Shown here one piece after another: positions 41,501 to 53,784 of a stretch of DNA of 64,000 nt. This DNA comes from Liopterus haemorrhoidalis. Its lineage: Eukaryota > Arthropoda > Insecta > Coleoptera > Dytiscidae. The position numbers and the translations under genes are program-made. The first letter of the stretch is position 1. Every line of letters starts with the position of its first letter. The stretch is taken from positions 310,001 through 374,000 of the forward strand of contig OZ020619.1 of assembly GCA_963971575.1 (NCBI GenBank), written 5' to 3'. The notes below the pieces were generated by a model. The model searched no databases. It saw only the letters and a list, made by a program, of their open reading frames with translations, and was not told the origin of the DNA.

Positions 41501-44500
41501 CAAAATCCAAAAGACAGTTCAAGGAATCAAAGAACTGAAGAAAAGCAGGTTCGAAAGAAAAACTGGGAGCACAAACAACCAGAAAAGTTGTTGAGAGAAC
41601 AAATAGAAAATGTACATGAGCAGCAAATTGACCAAATGGAAAATTGGGAGTACCAGGGTCCAAATGACACTTTATGGAAACAAAGAAGTATAGAACAACC
41701 GATCCAAAAGGAAAATAGGGAACACAAAGATCCCGAAAATTCGCTGAGAGAACAAAGTGAAGGAGAAGATGGGCAGCAACTGGACCAAATAGAAAATTGG
41801 GAGTACCAGGATCCAAAACACACTTTATTGAAACAAAGGAATGTAGAACAACCGATCCAAAAGGAAAATAGGGAACACAAAGATGCCGAAAATTCGCTGA
41901 GAGAACAAAGTGAAGAAGATGATGGCCAGCAACTGGACCAAATGGAAAATTGGGAGTACCAGGATCCAAAAGACACTTTAAGGAAACAAAGGGCCATAGA
42001 ACAACCGGTCCAAAAGGAAAATTGGGAACACAAACATCCCGAAAATTTACTGAGAGGACAAAGTGAAGGAGAAGATGGACAGCTGCTGGACCAAATGGAA
42101 AATTACCAAAGTTCAGAAGACACTTTAAGGAAACAACCGGTCCCAAAGGGAAAATGGGAGTACAAAGAACCAGGAAAGGTGCTGAGTAAACAAATGGAAA
42201 CTGTTCATGAAGAGATGGAAATGAACCAAATGGAAAATAGGAAGTACCAAAGTCCAGAAGATACTACGCGGAAACAAAAAGGTGAAGAAAAATATGTGGT
42301 TCGAAAGAAACTTTGGGGGCACAACAGTCCAGATGAGAAGCTGAGAGAAAAAAAGAGAAATGCAGATTTGCAACAAATGGATCAAATAGATAATTGGGAG
42401 CACCAAGGTGCAGAAGACACATCAAGGAAACAAAGCGGTGGTGTAGCGAAACAAATGGACCGGCAGGAAATTTGGGAGCAGAAAGGTCCAAGAAAGAAGC
42501 GGAGAGAACAATGGGAAAGTGCAGACGAACAGCATATGACCCAAATGGAAAATTGGAGATACCAAGGCCCAGAAGACACGTTCAAGAAACAAAGCGGGGG
42601 TGAAACAAAACACATGGTCAGACAGGAAATTTGGGAGCACAGAAGTCCAGGAAAGTTGCTAAGAATACCAAGGAAAATTGTAGATGAACAGCAAATGATT
42701 CAAATGGATAATTGGGGGTACCAAGGCCCAGATGACATGTTAAGAAAACAAAGTGACGGTGTAGCAAAACAAATGGTCAGACAGCAAATTTGGGAACACA
42801 GAGGACCAAAAAAGTCATTTAGAATACGAAAGGAATCTACAGACGAACAGAAAATGTGCCAACTAGATAAATTAGAGTACAAAGATGCAGAAAACATAAG
42901 AAAACAAAGGGGTGTAGAAAAACAAATGGTTTGGAAAGAAATATTAAACCACAGAGATCCAGGAAAGATGGTGAGAGAACAAAGAGGAATTACAGATGAA
43001 CAGCAAATATACCAAGTGGAACACAAGAAATACCAAGACCCAGAATACGTATTGAGGGAACAACTAGGTGGTGTAGAAAAACAGATGATACGAAAGAAAC
43101 ACTGGGAAAACAAAGAACCAGAAAAAACGATGAAAGAACAAAGAAGAAGTGTAGATGAACAGCAAATGTATCAAATAGATGATTGGGATTACCAAGCTCC
43201 AGAAGATACATTGAGGAAAGAAAAGAAAGCTGTAGAAAAACAGAAAACGTTTCGAAAGATAACCTTGGAGAACAAAGAACCAGAAGAGATATTAAGAGAA
43301 CAAAAAAGTTTTAAGAAACAACTAATGTTCCGAAAGAATAATTTAAAGTACAATGATCCAGAAAAAACGCTGAGAGAACAAAGGGAAAGTTTTGAAGATC
43401 AGCAAATGTTTCAAAAGGACCATAGTGAGTATCATGGTCCACAAAAGACACCGAAGAATCAAAGAAAAAACTTAGAAGATCAAAAAATATTCCAAGAAGG
43501 TCATAATAATTACATAGAAACAGAAAAGACGTTAAGAGGGCAAAAGAAAAGAGCAGATCAACAACAAATGAATCAAGTAGAAAATTGGAAGCACAAAAGT
43601 CAAACAAATGCGTTGAGAGACCAAAAAGAAAATTTCGAAGAACAACAAAGGTTCCAAAAGGATAATAGGAAACACCAAGGTCCAAGAGAGGTTTTAAGAG
43701 AACAATGGGAAATCGTAGAAAAACAACAAATGTCTCAAAAAGATAATTGGAAGCAAGAAACTTCAGAAGAGACTTTGGCAGAACAAAATGAAAGCATATT
43801 ACAAGAACAACTATTCCAAAAGGGTAATTGGGAGCCCCAAGGTCTAGAAAAGACGTCAAGCGAACAAAGAGAAATTACAGACCAACAAATGCACCAACAA
43901 GAACATTGGAACCAAGAACCGGAAGAAATAATTTCAACAAGTCGGGCAGAAAATATCCCTAGAGGTAAACATATTTATTAATAATAATATATGCCAATGC
44001 CTAAGTGGTACCTAGAGACGGTAATTTCTTGACTTTCGGTGCTATATGAAAGGCATGTTTAGTATGACAATTATACCATATTATCTCAATATGAACAGGC
44101 GAATTGAAGTATGAATTACACCAGCCTGTCAACTGAGTTGATTGCACAGTATCGAAAGGTAAAATTTTCAGGGGATTGTAACCATATTTCTGTACTCTGT
44201 AGGCAACCATTTTACCACGGTGCCATGGCATGGAAGCAAGTAATACCTTGCAATAAAAAATATTAAATAGTTGGCGTTTGCTTCTGGTCATAGATGACGC
44301 ATTTAAATTTAAGATGACCAGTTTTTAAGATAGACAGTAGTCTAATGTTTTTCAAAAATTTGTACACACAGTGCTCCAAAATATGAGCTGAAATGCTGCT
44401 AAAATTATTGAACTTTATTCAATAATTCTTTTATATTTATTTATGATTGTCCCCTTCGATTCTATACAGAATTGACAGTGATCATAAAGTGATTGGAATG

Positions 44501-47500
44501 AATGATCTAGCTCCTCGAATAGTATACCTATTAGAAAACACGTCATGGTTCTTTGAATGATGTAGAAAACTACGTATAACATTCTTTCAGTGGCATTTTG
44601 AGTTTTGAGCACCGTATTCGCTGGATTTGGCTCTGTGCGATTTATTTCTGTCCCCAGAACTCAAAATTCAGCTCACTCGAGTAGTCCGTCTACTCGTCCC
44701 AATCACTTTTGGATCGTTGTCAACGGTGTATAAATTTGGAAGAGGACTATTTTGAATAATTAAAAAGGTATTTTTTAAGTTCAAATATTTTTGCGTAGCA
44801 TTTCAAGTTATATATCGGCGCACTGTATATATTATAACGTGTCTTTGATCATTTAGGAGAATCTTCTGATTTTGTAGCCCCTAAAGGTGGTTCTGGAGAA
44901 CATATTCCTTTCCAGAATCTTTCCAGTAATGTGTCTGTTCAAGCTTCTCTGTATGACGAAACTTTCGATGATATCAATGCCAAAATATCAATTGAACCAT
45001 ATTCTGATAATAAACGTCAAGAATTCTTCAAAAAAATGGAAGAAAGACGTTCATCTATTGGCAGCAGTATAAAGGTAAGAATAAGGCTAAAAAATCAGCT
45101 GTGGCCACCACAGGACCGACCACCATCACAGTGTACTTGTATAAAATACCTACATTCTAGCAGCAGGGTAGAAATAACTTGGCCTAATATTTTCTAACAG
45201 AGATATTATTTATCATAACCATGAAAACATTACATTAGCATGAAAAAATAGATACCTGGAAAAAATTTCGAAAAATTTTTCACATTTTTTTCGTTTTATC
45301 AAAAAATGTCTCAAATAAAAGTTGTTAGTTATTGCTTTTATAGTAACTTTTGTTAAATAAATTTTTTCTAAATATTTTTCTGTTGTTAAATATTCGCAAA
45401 AATCTTTAAATCGACACGACAATCGTTTATAAAACGTTGTACTCGTCATCATAGGATTAATTATGCCTTCTAGTTATTTGGTTAACTTTTTCAATAGATT
45501 ATGTACTGTTATTTTTTCCAAAGGCCTATGAAGAAATGCCAGCACCCGTTTCTTCCAACAAGAAAATAGTACAAGAAACATCATCTAGGGAAAGTTCTTA
45601 CAAAGAATCCCTTCCAGATCATCCATTAGGATTTTCTCCATCAGACTGTGCATATACCAGTCGATCCAGAATACCATATCCAAAAAGAATCCAATCATCT
45701 CTCTATCAAATACACACCAGTTTCTCCAATTTCAAATGTCGATACATCCCAGAATATGTAACACAAGAAAGTTATTCCACAGAACTAATTAATATTGAAT
45801 GCGAAAACCCTCCAAGTAAACAGAGACCAACTTATGACGTAATAGACTTACCAATAGCTACTAAAAAATCTGAAGCAACACAAGTTTATGTTTCGAAGAA
45901 ACAAAGGAGTCTACAAAGTAAAAGTGACAATGGAACTAAAGGAAATTTTAAGGAAGATCCTTCTTTGATACATAGGTTGGATTCTGGTGGTGATTCAAAA
46001 CCACCTACACCTTATACTACTTCCACCATACCTGGATCATGGTATGGTGGAAGTAGACTGTCATGTTACGAAGGATATAGACCACCTTCACGTTACGAAA
46101 GAAGTAGACCATCACGCTACGAAGGCTCTAGACCAAATTCACACTATGAAGGAAGTAGATCATCACGCTACCAAGGATCTAGATCATCACACTATAAACA
46201 AAATACATCCCAATATGGAAAACAATCTTTATTTGAAGATAATAGATCGCCATCAGGTTATGACAGTCGTGATCTGATTTGGAGAGGTTCTTCTCCGTCT
46301 TTATCTTCGTTTGTAATTTTTGAAGACGGACCACAAGATGGCATGGAAGATTATTGTTATCCAAATGAAAGATACCCAGCAAGACAAAGACACAGAAATG
46401 CAAATACAGAAAGGAGAGAGTTGGGTAAAACCATTTCTTTTGATTCAACGAAGGGTATTGAAGAAGATTTTGATTATTATTGTTCCAAAAGAGATAGGGT
46501 TTATGGAAGAAGACCCAAAAAAATTTGCCATGGTAAGTACGATATAGCATTTAGAGGACTGTCCAATAAATTCTTGCTTATAACCCTATTTTTAAATATC
46601 CGCTTGGTGGTTGTAATTGTAAAATACTTTTAACCAGTGATACATTTCGCTTCATTGGCACACCGAAATTGTGCACCTTCTACCACTCTTCAGTTTATTT
46701 CGTTTGTTACGTCGTATTTCAGTTTTTGTTTGTATTTGTTTCAGCAAAACCACAAAAATGCCATCACAAAATGCATGTGCAATTTGCTCCAGTTCCTTCG
46801 GTAGAATTGGCAGAATTCAAAAGGCAGAAGAGACTGAGAGATCTTAACAGGAGGCGACCATTGGCCGGGGGAAGAACACCTGTGGATAATTATAGAATGG
46901 AGGAAAGTTCTAGAGGTCCAAATCTGAGAGGTAAGAAATGTGGCTCCGTGGTAACACCTACGGAACGCAAGCACCCGAGTCCAAATCTCAGATTTCACTT
47001 CTGATACTGTACAATCAACTTAGAGGGCGACTCAGCTTTATGTAATGCTTAAAAAGTGCCTGTTTATACAGGAACAGGAACAGTCTATACTTATTATACT
47101 CATACATGGCTTTCATAGTTCCTAAGGTCCAGAAAAGGAGAAAATTCTTTCTCTGTCCAGTTCGCCATTTAGGCAAGGTGAACCTATTCTGTTTTTTAGT
47201 GTAAAATTCACGATACTTTGTCTTAATTTTATTTAAGAGTCTTTGATGTTCCCACTCAAGGTTTCAAAAAAATTTCAATATTTTAAGCTACAGGCTAAAT
47301 TTTATTTATAACAACTTTGAAATGATTTTGCAACGGTCTAGTATTAATGCAAACAGGACCGTTCTTAGCCACTGTCAGGGGCAAAATTTCTGGACCCAAA
47401 GCATATTTTTCGCCCCCCGCCCTACTATATTTAAGGGGGTTATAATTAAATACATACAACAAGTTCATATTATAATTTATTCTCAAAATTTTTAACAATT

Positions 47501-50500
47501 GTTTGTTATTGCGAATTTAGTTCTGTTACCAGTTTATCTATTTACATATTTAAAACATACGTTCGCGGACGAAGTTTTTAATAAGGTACCAACCTTCAAT
47601 GAATAAGTTATTGAACAGATTTAATTCGCATGTCTGATTTAAGATGTGTTAGATGACTGCGAATGCTAAATTTGGCTGATTAATAAAATTGCAATCACTG
47701 TGTAGTAAATTTAATTTGGAGAACCCAGTTTATTAATTAATTTCTTCGAATCTAACAAAGTGAATGTTCTGACCTGGAGTTTTTACGTAATTGCTTGAAT
47801 ATTGGCGCGAGTAACTATCTTATCAGAAAAGGTAACTATTTCATCCATGAACTGTTTTTTTTTTTGTACAACATATTAGACCGGGAGCTCATGACATTTT
47901 TGGTCTCCGATTTCATACATCATGCCTTTTGGAGGAGAGAATATTTACCCTGTGACAACAAAAAAGGGATGGTACTAAACCCCTGCACGCTTTCCGGTCA
48001 TAGGGAAAATTGTATTTCCACTTGCACAAAATTTTTGTGTTTTTCTCTGATTTAATATTGCTTGCTCTTTTGTCAAAAGAAAGTTATAACAAATTTAAAG
48101 TCTTTTAATTATAGGCATGCTGTATGAAAACGCGGAAAATCATATTTTTTTATTACAAGATCACATGACCGTTTGAGCCCTTTGGGACCCTCCGAATCGC
48201 ATGCATATATTTAAAAGACTTTAAATTTGTTATAACTTTCTTTTGACAAAAGGGCAAGCAATATTAAATCAGAGAAAAACACAAAAATTTTGTGTTTAAG
48301 TGGAAATGCAATTTTCCCTATGACCGGAAAGCGTGCAGGGGTTTAGTACCATCCCTTTTTTGTTGTCACAGGGTAAATATTCTCTCCTCCAAAAGGCATG
48401 CTGTATGAAATCGGAGACCAAAAACTGTCATGAGCTCCCGATCTATATAGAAAACTTCTACTTCCTCTTTTTGGCGTTTAGTCTACCAAAGTTTTTCAAT
48501 ATTTTTTTTTTAACAAAATCTTTCCAAAAGGGGGTAAATTCAATTTTGATATAACACACTACAATATCAGATCCTTTATCTAACCTAGATATAAAGTTGA
48601 AAAAGATGTTTATGTTTTAAAATTACAGGTTTCTATATTAATATTTTTTTAATTCTTGGTGGGCTTTGATTCATTAATTCATTTTTTTGTGTCAATTTTG
48701 TTATTGTCAAAATTGTAATTTCACCATCCATTTAAACAATAAATTTTAGTGCAATATTACTTGAAGAACAGTTTTTTTGGGATTTAGTAAAATTCTTCAA
48801 CATCTTTCAAAATAATGCAGGCGTTGTAGACAAAAATGCCTAAATGAATCCCAACTCAAATGCTTCCCAACCTGGTACGTACTCAAAACAAAATACAAGG
48901 TTATAGGGTTATTTTGGATGGGGGGGGGAGTAGTTCGGGGTATATTGTAATGTACTGTTAATTTCTTAAATATATTAAACTAATTAAATAGAAAATCGGA
49001 TGGCAAAGTTATTGCTCTCAAACGACGAATCTTTGAATGCCTTGCATGAAAAGATCGTTGTCGCTGGTAGCCAGAAGTGTTCCAAATTAACCAGGGGTTA
49101 AATTGGAACTGACGAATTTCACAAACTCGCTATTAGATATGACAAGTATCACAAAACGGTGTTGAATGAAATTTAAGACATATAGATTATTCTAAATGTA
49201 TAATCCGAACTAACTGAAATTTTCATTTTTCTAAATTATCATGAGCTCTCCTTTTAAGGGTTGAAGTGGGCTTTTGCTAAACAAAATTAACAAAAGACTC
49301 ATTTAACTGGTAAAAGTTACTAGTCGTAAAAGTAATTGTTAATTGCAAATATTGCCTCCTTTAATTATTTTAGGGCAAAATTGTAAATAGATTATTTCTT
49401 CAGAATTAAAAACTGCATTTAATGCATATATAGTCCCTTTTTTGGTTTAAGCGGATCTAGATTTTCAAATCTAGTAATTTATAACGATGAAAACCCAGTC
49501 TCTGCACCTTCAAGCAAACCTCTAGGTAACTATCTGACAGATAAGGTTATCTGGAATTTCATCTACTGAATAAATGCCAATAGCAATCAGTGAATTCAAT
49601 ACGTCATTCTCATTATCCGTTAGAAAACTATCTGATAGATACATTTGTATTGACAGACGGGATGACAATTATGCAGCAGATGAAGTTCCAGATAACCTGA
49701 TCTGTCAAATAGTTGCCTAGAGGTTTACCTGAAGGGCCTGAATGAAACTTTTGATCTTTGTGTACAGCATAAGCGCATTTCAATCTTTAAAAAATTTGCT
49801 AATGACAACTTATGAAAATTAAAATTCCATTTAGTTCCGCTTAAACATTTGCAATAGCCTATACTAGTTATTCAATTAAAATGGCTGTTTTTGTGAAAAT
49901 TAGAGATATTTTTTCTAAAAACAGATAATGTAAAAAAAATTGTTAAATCAAATATGAATATCGTAATAATTGTATGCGTTATTTTTATTTCTTATTATTA
50001 TTTTTTTATTTTTATTTTTTTTATTTAAAAATAGAATTCGTTTTATTAAGTCACTTGTATTTTCATGTGTAAACGATAAAAAAATGATTTCAAATATTTC
50101 CTGGCCCCCCAAAGTTTACTCAAAAATTTCTTAGCAGTTACTTCTGTATGATCTTTTTTTTTTTTTTTAATATTGTAATAATCGTACATTGGTATATACA
50201 TGTTTGTTTGTTTTTGTATTTTTTTGTTCATATTTGTGTTTAATTAATGTATGTCGCCATTTTTTTATTGGGACATCTGTCCTATTGTATGGCGAAAACT
50301 TGTTAAATAAATATAATTGGGCTATATTTCACGAGGTTGAAAATAACCACCCGAGCCTGGCAAAAGAATGATACGATATTGTTACTTTATTCGTTAAATA
50401 AATGTACTCGACTTACTTGTATCTCTGTAATATTCGGGATTAATATTCGGAATATGGGGCGTGCTTCAGAGGGCACGTTAAGCCGGCAGTCTCGGCTACT

Positions 50501-53500
50501 GTAAAAAGTAGTCGCACTGTTATGCCAGAGAGCGCTAGTCGCGACCTGATAATTTCTTGATACGTATTGTGCCGCACGAAATAATAATAAAAAACTTAAA
50601 TACGCACCTAACCTGGGAGTGAGTGAGGCAACCGTATGGTCTACGGACCGTGAGTGATTGTTTTGTTTCCATAAAACTTTATATAGAATAAGAAAAAAGT
50701 AGATTTTTCCTTTAATTTTTTTTTTATTCTAGTTGTACATTTCGTTCACCTCGTGAATATCATCAGTAGACTTATCTACTGATGATGTTCACGTGGTGAA
50801 CAAAATGTACAGTTAAGGACATAAAAAGGACAAAAAAAATAGGAGACCGTTTTTTGTCAAGTGTGAATCTATCTATTCGAATTTGAATATAAGCGTCTAT
50901 ACCCAAAACATATATCCACTTTATTTATAAAAGCATGCAATTCGCCGCACCGACTATCCATCTTCCGCTTTAGCAATTATGTTAGCCTTAACTAAATTAT
51001 TAATGGAGGGCGTACCTGTTTTGCAGTATTGACAATATATTGACAAGTTAATGAGTGACAGATGCCATCATTAGAAAACCTGATTTAAACAAATAAATTT
51101 TAGAAAAAATATACACACTAGATTAAAAAGGTGTCCTATTTTTTTATGTCCTTTACTGTACATTTCGTTCACCACGTGAACATCATCAGTAGACTTATCT
51201 ACTGATGATGTTCACGTGGTGAATGAAATGTACATCTAAAATTAAAATAAAATTTTGAAGGAAAGATTTTTCTTAATTTCAAACCCTTCAATTTCAACAA
51301 TTTAATATATTTATTTTTTCTATAGTTTTTTTTTTTATTTTTTGTTGTCAGGCGGTGCAGGTGGCAGTTCGCCATGTCGAGACCATCAATTTTTACAAGA
51401 GATGATGTACATCCGTGCAGAAGATTTACAAGGAAGGAGAGCAGGTCCTTTGGAACCAGCGCTACCAGACTTCAGGGATCTGCCTCAGATGACCTATCAA
51501 GAATATGAGGAGAAGAAACAAATGCGAGCAAGATCACCACAATACGGTCAACAATTCGCCCCACAATACTCACAATTACAATTTGGCTCGATGGGCCCGA
51601 TGGGACCGATGGGACCAATGGGACCAACGGGACAGAGTAATTTAGACAATTCTGCATTCCCACCTGGATCGGCAGTTGGACCTTATCAACAGCAATTTCA
51701 ACCGCCAATGTATCCACCACCACAAATGCAACAGCCAATGCAACCACAGATGACCCCCGAACAACAACAAGAGATGTATCAACAACAGATGTTACAACAA
51801 CAGATGTACCAACAGCAGATGTACCCACAGAATTATCCGCCTCCAGAACCTGGCTTCAAGACTCTTCTAGACGACGAACTCTTTGGCACGGATAGAATTG
51901 ACTTCAGAATCACCAGGCATGTGGCGCAGGAAGACTACGAGACAGACATGATCTATAACATGTTGGGGCCGAGGAATCCAAGCCCAGCGTGTGGATCCAG
52001 CGACCGACCTTCCAGCAGCAAGAATGCAAAATTTGGTAGGTAAACGAAAGGTAACATCAGAATTAATTCAATGCAAAGCTATCAGAGCTCGTCACTGACG
52101 TATATCGTTTCACTGATGAAGAGGTTGACGTTAATGCAAGTCTCTCTACTTTCCCTACGCCATGGACTATAGTAGTCTACCGTTTTAAACTAAGATTGAC
52201 CGAATGTTCCATTTTTGCATATATATGTTTGCCTTAATCTTTACAATGACTTATGTATCTCTCTGACTGTCTGTTGGTCTATCTACCATCTACGTACGTT
52301 AGTCTATCTACCATCTAAGTACGTTGGTTTATCTACCATCTACGTACGTTGGTCTATCTACCATCTACGTACGTTGGTTTATCTACCATCTACGTACGTT
52401 GGTCTATCTACCATCTACGTACGTTGATTTATCTACCATCTACGTACGTTGGTCTATCTACCATCTACGTACGTTGGTCTATCTACCATCTACGTACGTT
52501 GGTCTATCTATCATCTACGTACGTTGGTTTATCTACCATCTACGTACGTTGGTCTATCTACCATCTACGTACGTTGGTCTATCTACCATCTACGTACGTT
52601 GGTCTATCTACCATCTACGTACGTTGGTCTGCTGTTGTCCATCTGTCTGTTTGCTGTACGGTTGAAATAGTGTTCAAATGACTGGTCCTAGAGTGTTGAA
52701 ATTTATTGTTCTTGGCGCGCATATGAGGTATGTCTGGAAAGAATCTGACTTTGTCCTTTATCAGGAGAAAGTGTTAACTTAGTCAATAGCGATTATGTCA
52801 TCTTCAAAGTACTTCCCTCTAGAAAGCAACAAGCTTACAGGTTTACCACAGAATCGCACCATAAATCTATAAGAAACTGCCCATAACAACACATAAAAAA
52901 ACTCCTTAGATACGATCGTCTGTACCTTATAGATTTGCTACAGAATTGCACCATTAGTAACATGATAATAATTATAAATAAATAAAAAATAAGCTATTTT
53001 TAATAATGTAAATAAATAAATTCTAAATTTTAACTCTCTATGCCCAACCCTTTAGAAATAATTTTTACCGAAAAGACAATAGATAGAGAGATGATATAAC
53101 GTTTTCTCGGTTATACTTAAGAAATCCTTAATTCAAAATTAATTGTTATAAAATCTATTGAAGCTCTGATAGCTTTAAAATAATCTTTTTGTTTAATATT
53201 TCCAGATGAGAGTGCGAGGTCGTCTGCAGTTTTATCTTAAAATGTGTTTTATGTAAAATTTCTAGATTCAATGTCAATCGGTAGCAATCGGCCATACAAA
53301 ACGATGCCTATGTACCCTGGAAGATCCTGCCTGTACGAGCCGGCCAACATATCAGCTTGCAACTGTCCGTCAAGCCCCGGCACACCAACATGCGAACTGA
53401 AGGCGCAGGCGCAGGCGCAGGCATGTAAAGATCAGACTAGACAAGGCGCTTATAAATGCCAAAAAATGGAATGTAACGAACCAGAAAAAACGACTAAACA

Positions 53501-53531
53501 TATCAGTAGAATTCCGACTAGGATATCTTAG
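35583..53531 (+). CDS. Gene 3: DUF4485-like protein with long charged repeats, 2592 residues, 15 exons
   Basis: Exons: 35583-35670, 35724-35902, 36318-36549, 37162-37272, 37343-37384, 38490-38528, 38614-38802, 39305-39389, 39441-39553, 39627-43964, 44857-45074, 45524-46532, 46745-46930, 51352-52035, 53266-53531. Frame is kept at all junctions and the sum is 7779 nt. I chose ATG 35583 (context ACAAAATG) because it reads straight into the DUF4485-like segment; the CAG at 35595-35597 could instead be an acceptor. Residues about 8-89 are DUF4485-like, 90-203 hold the IPNFG extension and PEDLPKK, 322-359 hold WGSNLI, and 360-1805 are charged repeats. Exon 12 has RYEGSRP repeats, and exon 14 has MGPMGP and Gln/Met-rich runs. 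AATAAA is at 53592. A paralogue of gene 1; function unknown. Confidence 0.85.
35724..35902 (+). CDS. Gene 3 exon 2: core of the DUF4485-like segment
   Basis: 179 bp, phase 1 to phase 0, as in gene 1 exon 2. Encodes ERIIAGLWVKKLKYEIS and LLFLLLKKSLLGPFIKAP. Matching length, phases and residues make this the clearest sign of common descent with gene 1. Confidence 0.78.
36318..36549 (+). CDS. Gene 3 exon 3: IPNFG extension
   Basis: Encodes residues 90-166 with WPPYVATFSADFREY and IPNFGVHGYYAISREP, ending VPK at a phase 1 donor. It is 232 bp against 229 bp in gene 1 exon 3. Confidence 0.8.
37790..37960 (-). repeat. Degenerate copies of the MITE minisatellite unit in a G/C-tract-bounded repeat
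   Basis: On the minus strand, AAGTGATGACCTAAACAAAA, AAGTGATGAGTTAAAAAGCA and related units resemble the units at 25655 and 16197. The outer parts (GGGGGACTCTCGGGC near 37707 and CCCCCCCAATTCCTGGGTGA near 38010) may be element ends. Lies in intron 5 of gene 3. Confidence 0.4.
39627..43964 (+). CDS. Gene 3 exon 10: 1446-residue charged tandem-repeat exon
   Basis: After a short unique start (MVRKMMHFGPQPHDHEPC), one exon encodes repeats with no intron. The early part uses a unit of about 27 residues (KQRNDLEKPPVCQKGNWKYQ type). From about 40,800 to 42,100 this becomes a 51-residue two-part unit: QVRKENWEHKEPEKVLREQ, then a half with QQMDQMENWEYQGPEDTLRK. Trp, Pro-Glu and the (L/S)R(E/K)Q block are conserved. 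Composition is rich in Glu, Lys, Gln, Arg and Asn with few hydrophobics, suitable for long helices or coiled coils broken by Pro. The opposite strand also lacks stops over long stretches, a by-product of the repeat. Confidence 0.85.
44369..44825 (+). pseudogene. Decayed mariner element with remnant of the third catalytic block
   Basis: Ends CAGTGCTCCAAAATATGAGC and the inverse of CAGTGCGCCGATATATAACT enclose 457 bp. Around 44611-44670 one frame reads PYSLDLALCDLFLSPELKIQ, which is the mariner block PYSPDLAPCDFFLFPKLK with substitutions. Non-functional. Lies in intron 10 of gene 3. Confidence 0.65.
45245..45435 (-). repeat. Repeat family A, 3' fragment
   Basis: The reverse complement carries TTTTATTTGAGACATTTTTT and AATATTTAACAACAGAAAAA, as in the family A copies at 11721 and 20981. 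Lies in intron 11 of gene 3. Confidence 0.6.
47878..48443. mobile_element. Foldback element with near-perfect 230-bp arms
   Basis: 47878-48112 and 48207-48443 are inverted copies with few mismatches (GGGAGCTCATGACA, GGATGGTACTAAACCCCTGC, AACTTTCTTTTGACAAAAG). The loop is about 95 bp. No coding frame. Lies in the 4.4-kb intron 13 of gene 3; bases 46931-47877 of that intron show nothing else recognised. Confidence 0.8.
49446..49863 (-). repeat. Repeat family C copy split by a Harbinger-like MITE
   Basis: On the minus strand, GCAAATGTTTAAGCGGAACT and GATCAAAAG (49740-49863) and then ACTAGATTTGAAAATCTAGA (49446-49493) match family C at 763-937. The two halves are separated by the element at 49494-49739. 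Confidence 0.55.
49494..49739 (-). mobile_element. Single-core relative of the 138-bp tandem MITE
   Basis: TIR-like ends with GGTAACTATCTGACAGATAA on the left and its inverse on the right, and one core unit in reverse orientation (AATTCAATACGTC, ATCCGTTAG, CTATCTGATAGATACATTTG). It is more diverged from consensus than the copies at 6853-7939. Bases 48450-49445 of the intron are AT-rich with no other clear feature. Confidence 0.65.
50735..50810. repeat. 76-bp palindrome, copy 1
   Basis: GTACATTTCGTTCACC...GGTGAACAAAATGTAC reads almost the same on both strands, centred on AGACTTATCT near 50771. Only a few mismatches break the hairpin. Confidence 0.8.
51158..51233. repeat. 76-bp palindrome, copy 2
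   Basis: Nearly identical to copy 1, 423 bp downstream. The sequence between (50811-51157) begins AGTTAAGGACATAAAAAGGA and ends with an inverted TATGTCCTTTACT, so the palindromes sit at both ends of a larger inverted-repeat unit. Confidence 0.8.
51352..52035 (+). CDS. Gene 3 exon 14: MGP and Gln/Met/Pro-rich exon
   Basis: Encodes residues about 2277-2504: MTYQEYEEKKQ, then FGSMGPMGPMGPMGPTGQ (collagen-like spacing, but too short to form a triple helix alone), then QQQEMYQQQMLQQQMYQQQ, then a more ordinary segment LLDDELFGTDRIDFRITRHV. The donor at 52036 (GTAGGT) keeps frame with the last exon at 53266. Confidence 0.75.
52274..52624 (+). repeat. 25-bp tandem repeat, 14 units
   Basis: The unit TTGGTCTATCTACCATCTAC plus GTACG repeats every 25 bases with a few single-base changes (TTGGTTT, TTAGTCT). 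Because 25 is not a multiple of three and the unit lacks stops in all three forward frames, all three frames stay open. Lies in intron 14 of gene 3. Confidence 0.9.
52834..52956. mobile_element. Short MITE-like repeat, copy 2
   Basis: Shares CATAACAACA, ACTCCTTAG.TACGATC and AGAATTGCACCATTA with 3938-4058. Confidence 0.55.
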
Positions 53532-53591
53532 ATAGAAAGAAATCCGTTCCAGTGAAGATACATTTCTCTATAGCTGTAAATATTTAGGCAC

Positions 53592-53597
53592 AATAAA
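53592..53597 (+). terminator. Polyadenylation signal of gene 3
   Basis: AATAAA 60 bases after the TAG of gene 3. A signal here argues that genes 3 and 4 are separate, though only about 190 bases separate it from the open frame of gene 4. Confidence 0.5.
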
Positions 53598-53784
53598 TAT
53601 GTTCATTAAGCTAACTTTATTTTTATTGTGTCTAAATAAATCTTTTGCCTCAGTAAAAATATATTACAGGCTCCCTCCCCATTCAGATTTTTAAAATTAA
53701 GAAACAAACACCTATAAATATTTAATGTAATCCAAGATATAAGCTTGAAATATATTTTTATATTAAAAACAAATGTTGTTTTAA

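Noticed and set aside
40782..42146. 454-codon minus-strand frame
   Set aside because: Exact antisense of the gene 3 repeat exon; open only because the repeat lacks stop complements. Same for the minus frames at 42700-43113 and 43311-43859.
44001..44291. 96-codon minus frame
   Set aside because: No known motif, lies in an intron of gene 3, and composition gives no coding sign.
52215..52681. Frames with STYVGLSTIYVRW repeats
   Set aside because: Three-frame translation of the 25-bp tandem repeat.
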